Below are positions 44,340-53,800 of a stretch of 64,000 nucleotides of DNA, in pieces. The notes below the pieces were generated by a model, which ran no database searches, was not told where the DNA came from, and saw only the letters and a list, made by a program, of their open reading frames with translations. A program made the position numbers and the translations under genes. Source of the stretch: JBDHTQ01 sp039808765. GTDB taxonomy: Bacteria; Pseudomonadota; Alphaproteobacteria; UBA2400. Position 1 is the first letter of the stretch, and every line of letters begins with the position of its first letter. The stretch is from positions 174,604 through 238,603 of the forward strand of contig JBDHTQ010000004.1 of NCBI GenBank assembly GCA_039808765.1, in the 5' to 3' direction.

Positions 44340-44759
44340 ATGCCTACTGCACTGCAAAATTTGCCGTTGCATTCGGAACTTTTGGCCGCTTCATCTTCAG
44401 CACGTATGATGAATGCAGGAAACCCTGCTTTTCTACAGATGCTTCAACATGACAAACAAACAGACAGCAGCACGTCGCCGCTTGCTGTTGTGGCCGACAC
44501 ACTAAATCCTCTACAACATATCCCCCTTGTTGGCGGGCTTTATCGTTCGGTTTCGGGGGACAATCTTTCGAGCGCTGGGATGGTTTTGGGGGGACTTCTT
44601 TTTGGGGGGCCCTTGGGATTTTTGGCGGGAACAGCAGCCGCAGTTTTTTCGGCAATTACTCAGCCTGATCCCACCGATCAAACAGCCATCGTGGCCGCAG
44701 CGGCTTCAAGCACACAAGCAACAAAAGCTTATGCAAAAGCCGGCTCTATTGCAATTTAA
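44340..44759 (+). CDS. Hypothetical protein with a Gly-rich hydrophobic segment
   Basis: 139 residues, not recognised. The N-terminal 60 residues are polar, with Met, Gln and Ser; residues about 65-105 are Gly- and Leu-rich (MVLGGLLFGGPLGFLAGTAAAVF) and could be membrane-associated or glycine-zipper-like; the C-terminus is Ala/Thr-rich. ATG 44340 follows GGGAGG at seven bases. It lies just downstream of the 96-bp array, with no gene between, so the array could be part of its leader. Function cannot be inferred. Confidence 0.65.
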   Translation: MPTALQNLPLHSELLAASSSARMMNAGNPAFLQMLQHDKQTDSSTSPLAVVADTLNPLQHIPLVGGLYRSVSGDNLSSAGMVLGGLLFGGPLGFLAGTAAAVFSAITQPDPTDQTAIVAAAASSTQATKAYAKAGSIAI

Positions 44760-44784
44760 TAGGCGTGCTAATCGCGCCAATGCA

Positions 44785-45414
44785 TTAGGGAAATCGATTT
44801 TCGAACACAACATCGTTATAGTCCACGGGTCCGGTACGTGGTCGCGCGGCGGTTGTTGCGCGGCCAATTGCAAGCATTAAGCTGACAATATGATCTTTTG
44901 GCAAGTTAATCAGCTCGGCAACGGCATCGTGATCAAAGCCACCCATCGGACAGCTATCATAACCAAGGCCGCGTGCTGCCAGCATCAAGGTTTGAGCAGC
45001 AATCCCGATAGAGCGATGGGCTTCATCCCGCTGTTTTGTCTCGTTCTCACCATAAGAAGAATGGATGAGAGGGACAATGGTGTGTTGAATTTTCTGATCA
45101 AGATGTCGCCAGTAGCGCTCAGGATTTTTTTGCCATGCTTTCAGGTCGGCGGCAAGAATAACCAGTAGGGAAGCATCAGTGATTTGTGGTTGATTCCATG
45201 AAACGGCACGAATTTTTTTTCTTAGCTCGGTATCGCGAACGATAACAAAGCGCCAATTTTGAATGTTAAATGATGTTGGGGAGAGCATCCCCAGTTCAAT
45301 CAAGTTGCGCTCTTCATTGCGATCCATGGTGTGGGTGGAATCAAAGTGTTTAATTGAGCGTCGCGCACGGATGGCATCCAGAACGCTGATTGTAGGTGGA
45401 TTTATATAATTCAT
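44785..45414 (-). CDS. Nitroreductase family FMN oxidoreductase
   Basis: 209 residues. Landmarks: N-terminal IRARRSIKHFDS, LIELGMLSPTSFNIQNWRFVIV with the FMN-binding Pro-Thr-Ser/Asn region, IGIAAQTLMLAARGLGYDSCPMGGFD with the family's GYDS-C-P-M-G turn, and LMLAIGR near the end. Such enzymes reduce nitro compounds, quinones or similar with NAD(P)H. The physiological substrate is not known. It is convergent with the hypothetical gene 25 bases away. Confidence 0.92.
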   Translation of the reverse strand: MNYINPPTISVLDAIRARRSIKHFDSTHTMDRNEERNLIELGMLSPTSFNIQNWRFVIVRDTELRKKIRAVSWNQPQITDASLLVILAADLKAWQKNPERYWRHLDQKIQHTIVPLIHSSYGENETKQRDEAHRSIGIAAQTLMLAARGLGYDSCPMGGFDHDAVAELINLPKDHIVSLMLAIGRATTAARPRTGPVDYNDVVFENRFP

Positions 45415-45480
45415 AAAAATTTTCTCCCCTTATGACGTCTCGGGGCGACACTAGCGCAGGTTGTTGTTAAAATGAAAGGG

Positions 45481-46005
45481 TTAGTTTTGTTTTTTCATTT
45501 CTCCAACTCGTGCTTCAAGCTCTTGAGCAAGGAGCGATGCTGTTTTATCATTGTCACTTGTGATTTTTTCGCGCAAAATGGCCCGCATCGTATTGATGTG
45601 GGCATCGACCAAACCGGCGGAAGCATCACAATTTTCAAGCGTTAATAGCTTGCATAAAGAGTGCGCAACACGTGTGAGGAGTGGGTAACGGCATAATGTT
45701 CCCATACTTTTAAGGTCAAGTGTCGGCTTGAAAATATCAATAGCATTGTCTTTAAGCGGGTTTTTGAATGTTTGGTCGGTGGCGTTGGCGCGCGCTGTTG
45801 TGAGTTGGTTGAGTGATTCATGAAGTGATTCTTCCAATTCTGATGAAATAACCTCAATGGCTTGTGTGGCAGCCTGCACGTAGCGCGCGCTAATCGGACC
45901 GCCAACTTTTTTCTTGAGCGTGTTGATTGTTTCGATCAACGTGGGCATGTCTTCTTCAGGCGTGTTTTTAGCTTGTGAAGGGGTGCGTTGAGGTTCCTGT
46001 GGCAT
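45481..46005 (-). CDS. Conserved-looking protein of unknown function coupled to a receiver protein
   Basis: 174 residues, not recognised. The first 20 are Pro/Gln-rich; the rest is predicted mostly helical and includes SARYVQAATQAIEVISSELEESLHESLNQL and LKSMGTLCRYPLLTRVAHSLCKLL. It contains two Cys in the latter block and a charged C-terminus. The ATG overlaps the stop of the receiver gene (TAATG), so it is translationally coupled and may act with it, as a partner or output. Confidence 0.7.
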   Translation of the reverse strand: MPQEPQRTPSQAKNTPEEDMPTLIETINTLKKKVGGPISARYVQAATQAIEVISSELEESLHESLNQLTTARANATDQTFKNPLKDNAIDIFKPTLDLKSMGTLCRYPLLTRVAHSLCKLLTLENCDASAGLVDAHINTMRAILREKITSDNDKTASLLAQELEARVGEMKKQN

Positions 46006-46541
46006 TACAGGTCATCTCCTTTTTGTTTTTCTTTGCGCATGACCATATATCGGCGTTCTTCCTCTTCATCGCGATTCTCTGCTTCGTGGCGACGCCGATC
46101 TGGTCCAAAGTAAGTGCGCGTACGAACGAAAGGTCGAGGGTTTTCGATCAATGTACACAAACGCTGATGGAGCGCACTTGCTGTAAAGGGTTTTGCTAAA
46201 AATTCTGTTACGCCCATATCTCTCGCTTTCTCAATATTGTATTTTTCCGTATGCCCCGTCATCATGATAATCGGCAAAAACGAAATACGTTCAATTTGCG
46301 AATGGCGAATTTCCCAGACCACATCCATGCCTGTGCGGGAGGGGTCGTTATCGAGCATCCAGTCAACCAGAACAAGGTCAATGGGAGTACGATAAATAAT
46401 TTCAATGGCCGATTTTCCATCCTTCGCTTCATACAGCCGCTGCGCGCCCATTGCGCGTAACATGGTCCGCATCAATCGGCGAATATGCAAACTATCGTCC
46501 ACTAATAATATGCTGACCTTTTCCAATGAACCTGCGGTCAT
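46005..46541 (-). CDS. Single-domain response regulator (CheY-like) with basic tail
   Basis: 178 residues. The receiver is standard: SILLVDDSLHIRRLMR (acidic pair), VDLVLVDW-like IDLVLVDWMLDND (phospho-acceptor Asp), PIIMMTGHTE (Thr) and FLAKPFTASAL (Lys). After about residue 130 comes RTYFGPDRRR, an alphaproteobacterial motif, and a very charged end. There is no DNA-binding output. I chose ATG 46541 with GAGGAG before it; an ATG upstream at 46586 is in frame but lacks a site. Confidence 0.9.
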   Translation of the reverse strand: MTAGSLEKVSILLVDDSLHIRRLMRTMLRAMGAQRLYEAKDGKSAIEIIYRTPIDLVLVDWMLDNDPSRTGMDVVWEIRHSQIERISFLPIIMMTGHTEKYNIEKARDMGVTEFLAKPFTASALHQRLCTLIENPRPFVRTRTYFGPDRRRHEAENRDEEEERRYMVMRKEKQKGDDL

Positions 46542-46794
46542 TTTCTCCTCACAAACATCTTTTTCATTCACGTTGTAAGAAACCATAATTGGTTAATGCC
46601 TTAAATGATCAGGGAGCGAACGGATTGGTTTGTTCGACGGTTGTATTCCTTGTTTATTTAGGCCAAAAATAGTACATTGTGAATGTCATATTAAATTTAT
46701 TTATAACGTCAGTGTAGCGCTTAAAGGTTAAAAAATGGGATAAACCCATATTTTCAACCGAGCTTAATAATTTGGTCATTTTTAAACAAAGAGA

Positions 46795-47718
46795 TTAAAA
46801 CAACATCATATAGGCAAAAAGGATGAGAATACCGAGGTTTCTGTTGCTTTTGAAGATGCGTAAACAGCTTTGTGGTTGATCCATATCCCATGTGCGAAGC
46901 TGCCAAATGATATGAAAAAACGGCGGGATCATTGCGAGGAGGAAGAGCCGTGATAAATCGACAATCATCCCGGCACTGATCCATAACAGCAAAGCTAAAA
47001 AGAAAAAGAGACCAACTATGATTTTGCTTCGCTTGCCGAAATAAAGCGCTGTGGATTTGATGGCGACCTTTTGGTCGTCTACCTTGTCTTGATGAGCATA
47101 AATTGTGTCATAAGCTAATGTCCACAGTACACCGGCTGAGTACAACGGCCATACCCAAAGAGGCAACGTTCCGGTTGCGGCTTGTGCACCCATCAATACC
47201 CCCCAATTAAAGGTAAATCCTAAAAAGGCTTGTGGCCACCATGTGATCCGCTTCATAAGCGGGTAGCTGACAACCAAGACCAACGATGCGATTCCCAATA
47301 AAATTGTCGGCAGAGAAAATTGTATGAGCACCAACAAACCTGCGAGAAGTAAAAAACAGAGAAAAATGAATGCTTCTCTTAGGGAAAGCGCACCCGAAGC
47401 AAGAGGGCGTGACTGTGTGCGTTCAACCTGCGCATCTATTTTTCTGTCCCACATGTCGTTAATTGTGCATCCAGCTGAACGCATAAGAACAGCGCCCACC
47501 GTGAACAGAAAAGCTTGATAAAGCGTGCCGTGACCAAGGGCCAAACTCCAGAATGCAGGCAATAAAAGCAGCCATGTGCCAATTGGACGGTCTAATCGCG
47601 CCAGACGCGCGTAGGGTTTTAGCGCATGGGGCCACCATTGATCGATCCAGTCGTTTTTTAGAATGTCGGTATGAGCCGAATGCTTTGGGGATGCCGTAGG
47701 CGAAGAGAAGTGAGACAT
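46795..47718 (-). CDS. ubiA: 4-hydroxybenzoate polyprenyltransferase
   Basis: Prenylates 4-hydroxybenzoate in ubiquinone synthesis; 307 residues with about eight membrane helices. The first Asp-rich motif is in SAGCTINDMWDRKIDAQVERTQSRPLASG (NDxxDxxxD), the second in YDTIYAHQDKVDD. The loop RLDRPIGTWLLLLPAFWSL near residue 42 is diagnostic. It lies directly downstream of kup (14 bases), probably as a chance pair. The 208 bases after it to the receiver gene hold no gene. Confidence 0.96.
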   Translation of the reverse strand: MSHFSSPTASPKHSAHTDILKNDWIDQWWPHALKPYARLARLDRPIGTWLLLLPAFWSLALGHGTLYQAFLFTVGAVLMRSAGCTINDMWDRKIDAQVERTQSRPLASGALSLREAFIFLCFLLLAGLLVLIQFSLPTILLGIASLVLVVSYPLMKRITWWPQAFLGFTFNWGVLMGAQAATGTLPLWVWPLYSAGVLWTLAYDTIYAHQDKVDDQKVAIKSTALYFGKRSKIIVGLFFFLALLLWISAGMIVDLSRLFLLAMIPPFFHIIWQLRTWDMDQPQSCLRIFKSNRNLGILILFAYMMLF

Positions 47719-47732
47719 ATCCCTTTCTTAGC

Positions 47733-49649
47733 CTAAATTTTAATTTGTGTCCCTACTTCCATAACATGATCGATGGGCAGACGGAAAAAATCCGTTGCAG
47801 CATCGGCATTGCGCGCCATGGTGATATAAAGTTTGTCCTGCCAAAGCGGCAATCCTTCTTCGGGGGATGCCCGCAAACTGCGGCGCGAAAGATAGAAGGT
47901 GGTTTTCATAATATCAAACTTCCATCCGGCTTTGCGACAAAGGGCAAGACCACGCAAAACATTCGGAGTCTCCATAAAACCATAACGCAAGTGAATGATG
48001 ATAAAGCTATCGAAAAGCGATTCAAGGGAGGCGCGCTCGGCGTCTGGTACGCGCGGTGTATCCGTGGTGACAACCGAAAGAATGACATTTTGCTCATGAA
48101 GCACTTTGTTGTGCTTGAGATTTTGCAAAAGTGACGACGGTGCGGTTTCGGTGTTTGCGGTTAAAAACACGGCTGTACCCGGAACGCGGGCAGGGGAGGT
48201 TTCTTCTAAAATTTCTGGTAGTTTTGCAATTGTGATTTCGGTGTTTTTTTGCTGATAAGCCAGATAAGATGAGCCTTTTACCCAAATCAGCATCAACACA
48301 GCCAGAACGGTTCCTGAAGCAATCGGCATCCACGCCCCATCCGGTATTTTATGGATATTGGCGCTGATAAATAAAAACTCAAGCAGGAGAATAGGAAAAA
48401 TCAGTGTGCCGGCTATTGCAGGACGAATATGCCAAAGCTTCCAAACCACGACAAACGACATCATGGTCACGGTGGCCATTGCGCAGGCTACAGACATTCC
48501 ATACGCAGAGGCGAGTCGGCTAGAGCTGGGGAACATGATCACAAGAAACAACACACCTAAAAGGAGCCACAAATTTGCACGGGGGAGAAAAATTTGTCCC
48601 TGATGGTGTTCAGACGTGTGGCGGATCTCAAGGCGTGGCATCAAGCCCAACTGAATCGCCGTATGTGTGAGTGAATGAGCGCCCGTAATCACAGCTTGGC
48701 TGGCGATAACAGTCGCTAATGTTGCAAGAACAATGTAGGGAATTAAGAATTCTTGCGGCACGAGATGAAAGAACGGAGCTTGGGCAGCCTCTTCATTGCT
48801 TAACACAAGCGCACCCTGGCCTAAATAATTTATCGTGAGAGCTGGAAACACCAAAACAATCCAGCTAAACTGAATGGGATGACGACCAAAATGGCCCAAA
48901 TCAGCATATAATGCTTCAGCACCTGTAACAGATAGAAAAACTGCGCCAAGAATTACGAGTGCAATATCCCAGTTCGAAATCAGAAGTTGTGCACCATAAA
49001 CAGGATTGAAGGCGAGAAAAATTTTGGGATATTGCAGCAAATTGGCAAACCCCGTAATTGCCAGAGTGATAAACCATAACGACATAATAGGGCCGAAATA
49101 AAACGATACATGCGACGTACCTTTGCTCTGAACAAAAAATAAAGCCAATAAAATGCACACCGCGATCGGCATGGTAAAGTGCACAAATTGAGGATGAATG
49201 ACAGAAAGTCCTTCCACCGCAGAAATAACAGAAATGGCGGGAGTAATGGCTGCGTCACCATAAAAGAGAGCTGCCCCCATAATTCCCAAGATCAAAAGGG
49301 GTGTTGTTTTTTTTCCCAAAGCACGTTGTGCAAGGGCCATAATGGAAAGCGTTCCCCCTTCGCCATGGTTATCAGCGCGCAGCAAAACCACAACGTATTT
49401 CAGGGTCACGATCAGCAAAAGTGACCAAATAATGAGTGATAAAATGCCAAGCACAGTGGCCGGTGTCGTGTCACCTACGGCATTAATTGCTTCGCGAAAC
49501 GCATAAAGGGGGCTGGTGCCGATATCTCCAAAAACCACACCTAAAGAACCCAAAACCAGGGGAGAAAATCGACGCTCGGGATGGGGGCGCCCTATCGATT
49601 CGGCTACTGGCGTTGATGTGGGTGAGATGTTTTCTGAATAGTTTTCCAT
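47733..49649 (-). CDS. kup: Low-affinity potassium transporter Kup
   Basis: A 638-residue K+/H+ symporter. N-terminal: LVLGSLGVVFGDIGTSPLYAFREAI (signature GDIGTSPLYA), followed by about twelve hydrophobic helices and a soluble C-terminus. Blocks include DNHGEGGTLSIMALAQ, FYGDAAITPAISVISAVEG and SFVVVWKLW. The start is ATG 49649 after AGGATTAGGG; upstream frame to 49682 lacks a site. The C-terminal 200 residues are of the usual kind (VIHLRYGFMETPNV). Confidence 0.95.
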   Translation of the reverse strand: MENYSENISPTSTPVAESIGRPHPERRFSPLVLGSLGVVFGDIGTSPLYAFREAINAVGDTTPATVLGILSLIIWSLLLIVTLKYVVVLLRADNHGEGGTLSIMALAQRALGKKTTPLLILGIMGAALFYGDAAITPAISVISAVEGLSVIHPQFVHFTMPIAVCILLALFFVQSKGTSHVSFYFGPIMSLWFITLAITGFANLLQYPKIFLAFNPVYGAQLLISNWDIALVILGAVFLSVTGAEALYADLGHFGRHPIQFSWIVLVFPALTINYLGQGALVLSNEEAAQAPFFHLVPQEFLIPYIVLATLATVIASQAVITGAHSLTHTAIQLGLMPRLEIRHTSEHHQGQIFLPRANLWLLLGVLFLVIMFPSSSRLASAYGMSVACAMATVTMMSFVVVWKLWHIRPAIAGTLIFPILLLEFLFISANIHKIPDGAWMPIASGTVLAVLMLIWVKGSSYLAYQQKNTEITIAKLPEILEETSPARVPGTAVFLTANTETAPSSLLQNLKHNKVLHEQNVILSVVTTDTPRVPDAERASLESLFDSFIIIHLRYGFMETPNVLRGLALCRKAGWKFDIMKTTFYLSRRSLRASPEEGLPLWQDKLYITMARNADAATDFFRLPIDHVMEVGTQIKI

Positions 49650-49725
49650 TTTCCCTAATCCTATGAACACCTTATTGTTCATAAGTTAGGAAAGTTAATA
49701 AAAAGATACGATTTAAGTTTTTTGC

Positions 49726-50112
49726 TTAGGCTTTGATGTCGAGCAACGCTCGATCCATAACGCTCAGTGTTTTCAGCGCTTCAGCATTCGCTTTATAACC
49801 TGTTACGGCCATCATGCTTTCGACCATTTCTTGGTTGAGGTCGACGTTTGGCATGGCCACCAGTCCCTCTGCATTGGCTTGGGGATCGGAAGGTGAAAAA
49901 GTGGTGACGGTTGCAGGATCGCGGGAGACAACATCCGCTGAAACACCCCCGCCTTCACTGGTTGAAAAAACCGTGTCGACAGCCTGATACGCCGTTTGCG
50001 GAGCATCGGCCGAGCCGCTGGTGCGCATGTTGGCAATGTTGCTGGCCGCAGCTGCCATACGAGCAGCGTTAGCGTTCATGCCCGAGAGGGCAATGCTGTA
50101 AGAATCGGACAT
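49726..50112 (-). CDS. FlgC-like flagellar basal-body rod protein
   Basis: 128 residues of the FlgC/rod family: MSDSYSIALSGMNANAARMAAAASNIANMRTSG at the N-terminus, with S-N-I-A-N as the family motif, and VDLNQEMVESMMAVTGYKANAEALK at the C-terminus. Both ends form the rod coiled-coil signature. No other flagellar gene is in the window, so it may be a stray rod gene of a larger system or a member with another role. The Ala-rich N-terminus is unusual. It is downstream of rpmE with a terminator between. Confidence 0.82.
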   Translation of the reverse strand: MSDSYSIALSGMNANAARMAAAASNIANMRTSGSADAPQTAYQAVDTVFSTSEGGGVSADVVSRDPATVTTFSPSDPQANAEGLVAMPNVDLNQEMVESMMAVTGYKANAEALKTLSVMDRALLDIKA

Positions 50113-50142
50113 GCCAACATTCTAAAGCTCAAAGATGAAGAA

Positions 50143-50184
50143 ATGGTTAGCAAAAACAAACGGGAGCAAAACAATTTGCTCCCG
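50143..50184 (-). terminator. Rho-independent terminator of rpmE
   Basis: CGGGAGCAAA (50175-50184 on the minus strand) pairs with TTTGCTCCCG (50161-50170), a 10-bp stem with a four-base loop, followed on the minus strand by TTTGTTTTTGC. Confidence 0.85.
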
Positions 50185-50234
50185 TGGTATTTTGTTGGGG
50201 AACGGGATGACCGCTCACATAGACAGGAAAAAAG

Positions 50235-50549
50235 TTAGGCTGTTTTCTTGCCCGAGGTTTGTTTGGCTTTATTGTCAGTGGTCGCGCTTGTTTTTTCACT
50301 TGTTTTTTCGGGGGCCTTCTGACTGGAGGTGCCACCTGTGAATGCGCCAAAGCGCTTGCTGAATTTATCGCCTTGATCACTTTGCATCAGGCGTTGTTCG
50401 CCACCTGTGAAGGCAGGGTGAGACTTGGAGTCAACGTCGAGGCGGATGGTATCCCCTTCTTTTCCCTTGGTTGTGCGGGTTGTAAACGTCGTGCCATCGG
50501 TCATGATGATGTTAACGGTATGGTAATCGGGGTGGATGCCAGCTTTCAT
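50235..50549 (-). CDS. rpmE: Large ribosomal subunit protein bL31
   Basis: 104 residues. The N-terminal 75 are bL31: MKAGIHPDYHTVNIIMTDGT, LDVDSKSHPAFTGGEQRL and KFSKRFG. The zinc Cys of C+ paralogues are missing, so it is the C-minus form. The C-terminal 30 residues are a Lys/Thr/Ser tail (KTSEKTSATTDNKAK), longer than in E. coli. It is single-gene, minus strand. Confidence 0.94.
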   Translation of the reverse strand: MKAGIHPDYHTVNIIMTDGTTFTTRTTKGKEGDTIRLDVDSKSHPAFTGGEQRLMQSDQGDKFSKRFGAFTGGTSSQKAPEKTSEKTSATTDNKAKQTSGKKTA

Positions 50550-50874
50550 GATGAGCCTCTATACAATCGTTGTTTATCTCGTCGTGGAGGCGATCTATAG
50601 CGGTTTTAGGCGCAAACCGCAAGCTTTTCATCATCGTTATTTTTAAAAAGTTTAAAATGCTGTGATTCGCGCTGATTCTGTGAGAAAAATCTCCCTCCGA
50701 CAGTTAAAAAAAGCCCTTAATTTGGGCATGAGATTTTTTTTTTGTTAACATCTCAAGGTGATAGCCAAGGTCAAGAGTCATTGACGTATTCTAGTGAAGA
50801 AAAATGAATTGCCTAAATTCACTGCCGCCCCCATTCTCTGGGCATCAGAAAATAGGATCAGGGAGCTCAGCACA
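50550..50874. promoter_or_regulatory. nrdJ upstream region with alternative hairpins
   Basis: The region between rpmE and nrdJ contains GCCC/GGGC (50713-50716 with 50724-50727), followed after six bases by a run of ten T (50734-50743), and TGAGAT (50729-50734) that can pair with ATCTCA (50750-50755), around the T-run. The two overlap in position and could form alternative structures. No cobalamin-riboswitch B12 box and no NrdR box were recognised. It may be a leader or just AT-rich spacer. Confidence 0.35.
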
Positions 50875-53800
50875 ATGAAAATCGCGCGCCGTTACACCAC
50901 CGCAGGAAAAGATGCTTACGAAAAGATTGAGTTTACGTCAAAAACCTCTGAAATTCGTAATCCTGACGGCTCTATCGTTTTCCAGCAAAAAGATGTCATG
51001 GTGCCTGTTGGGTGGTCGCAAGTTGCCGTTGATGTGGTGGCGCAGAAGTATTTTCGTCAAAAGGGTGTCGCGTCGATTCTTAAGGCTGTGGCCGAGGAAA
51101 GAGTGCCGGAGTGGTTATGGCGTCAAACGGCTGATCATGAGGCCATGCAGCACCTGCCTGAAGCTGAGCGTATGGGGGGAGAGACGGATTCGCGTCAAGT
51201 TTTCGATCGTTTGAGTGGCACATGGACGTATTGGGGCTGGAAAGGCGGATATTTCGACACTGAAGAAGATGCGCGTGCCTATTATGATGAAATGCGCCAC
51301 ATGTTGGCCCGCCAGATGGGCGCACCCAATTCGCCGCAGTGGTTTAACACCGGCCTTAACTGGAAATACGGCATTGATGGGCCTTCACAGGGCCACTATT
51401 ATGTGGATTATCAAACGGGTGAAATGACCTTGTCTGCTTCATCTTACGAGCATCCGCAACCGCATGCCTGCTTCATCCAAGGGGTGAATGATGATTTGGT
51501 GAATGAAGGCGGAATCATGGACTTGTGGGTGCGTGAGGCGCGCTTGTTCAAGTACGGTTCAGGGTCAGGCACAAACTTTTCACGCTTGCGCGGCTCGAAG
51601 GAGCCGTTGTCGGGCGGCGGAAAATCCTCCGGTTTGATGAGCTGGTTGCGCATTGGCGATCGTGCGGCAGGCGGCATTAAATCAGGTGGAACAACCCGTC
51701 GTGCAGCCAAAATGGTTTGTCTTGATCTGGATCATCCAGATATTGAAGAGTTCATTACCTGGAAGAGTTTTGAGGAGCAGAAAGTTGCGGCGCTGGTTAC
51801 AGGATCCAAAATTTGCGCAAAGCATTTAGCCTCCATTATGGCGGCAACGTGGGAAGGCCTCGCCGAAGGCATTGACGTCAACAAACGGCTTGATCCTGCG
51901 CAAAACCAAGCGTTGAAACAAGCCATCCGTGCCGCTCGTAAAGAGAAAGTGCCGGATAATGCTATTCAGCGCACACTGCAGTTTTCACGTCAGGGTTTCA
52001 AGACGATTGAATTTAAGACCTACGACCTTGATTGGGATAGCGAAGCTTACAATACGGTTTCGGGGCAAAATGCCAATCTTTCTGTTCGTGTTTCTGACGA
52101 CTTCATCCATGCTGTTGAGCAGGATGGTCCTTGGAACCTGACGCGTCGTGTGGATGGTAAGGTTATGAAAACCGTTCAGGCGCGCGATCTGTGGGAGAAA
52201 ATCGGCGAGGCTGCATGGCAGTGTGCAGACCCCGGCGTTCAGTTTGATACCACCATCAATGACTGGCACACCTGCCCTGAGTCAGGCCGCATTAATGCCA
52301 GCAATCCTTGCTCGGAATATATGTTTCTTGATAATACGGCTTGCAACTTGGCCTCTATCAATCTCATGCAATTCCGTCAAGAAAATGGGGCATTTGATAT
52401 TGATGGATTTGCGCATGCATCACGCTTGTGGACGATCACTCTTGAAATCTCGGTAATGATGGCGCAGTTCCCGAGCTGTGATATCGCTAAGCTTTCTTAC
52501 GAGTACCGTACACTTGGGTTGGGATATGCGAATGTGGGTGCGCTCCTGATGGCAAACGGTATCGCTTATGATAGCGCAGAAGGACGGGCGTTGTGCGGTG
52601 CAATCACTGCCCTCATGACAGGCGTATCGTATGCGACATCCGCCGAAATGGCCGAAGAATTAGGGCCTTTCCCGGGCTACGCGCAAAATGCCAATGCCAT
52701 GTTGCGGGTTATCCGCAATCATCGTCGTGCGGCTTATGGCGATAAGGGCGGATACGAAGCGCTGCACATTAACCCAGTTGCGTTGGATGCAGAGGCCTGC
52801 CCTGATCACGACGTGGTTGCTGCTGCGCGTATGGCGTGGGATCAGGCTGTTGAATTGGGATCGCGTTATGGTTTCCGCAATGCGCAAACGACATGTATCG
52901 CGCCTACGGGTACAATCGGGTTGGTGATGGATTGTGACACCACAGGCATTGAGCCTGACTTTGCATTGGTTAAGTTCAAGAAACTGGCGGGAGGTGGATA
53001 CTTCAAAATCATCAACCGCACTGTACCTGAAGCATTGCGTAAACTCGGTTATTCGGCTGAGCAGATCGAGAACATTGTTACCTATGCTGTGGGTCATGGC
53101 TCGCTACGCGATGCCCCGTGTGTCAACCATAGTTCCTTGCGAGCAAAAGGCTTCACGGAAGACGTGCTGACAAAGTTGGAGCAGGGGTTGGCCAGTGCCT
53201 TTGAAATCAAATTCGCCTTCAATAAGTGGACGCTGGGCGAAGATTTTATCCGCAATACGCTTAAAGTGCCGGATAGCGTGCTGAATGATTTTAGCTTTGA
53301 TCTGTTGTCTTGGTTGGGTTTCAGTAAAAATGAAATTGAAGCCGCCAACATTCATTGCTGCGGATCAATGACGTTGGAGGGCGCACCAGGCCTTAAGCAA
53401 GAGCATCTACCTGTTTTTGATTGCGCTAATCCTTGTGGCCGTATCGGCAAGCGTTACCTGTCTGCTGCCAGCCATATTCACATGATGGCGGCCGCTCAAC
53501 CTTTCATCTCGGGGGCTATTTCCAAGACCATCAACATGCCCAACGCAGCGACAATTGAAGAATGTAAAGAAGCCTATCTTCTTTCTTGGTCTTTGGGGCT
53601 TAAGGCGAATGCGCTCTACCGTGATGGGTCCAAGTTAAGCCAACCCTTATCGGCACAACTTTTAGCCGATGATGAGGATGAGGCAGATGATTTTGCTGAC
53701 GCCTTGATCACGATGTCACAGGCTCAAAAAGCGCCGGCACTCGCTCAGCGTTTGGTCGAGCGTGTTGTTGAACGTGTTGTTGAGCGTGTTCAATCGCGCG

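Noticed and set aside
50600..50874. Cobalamin riboswitch before nrdJ
   Set aside because: No B12 box or expected core helices were recognised.
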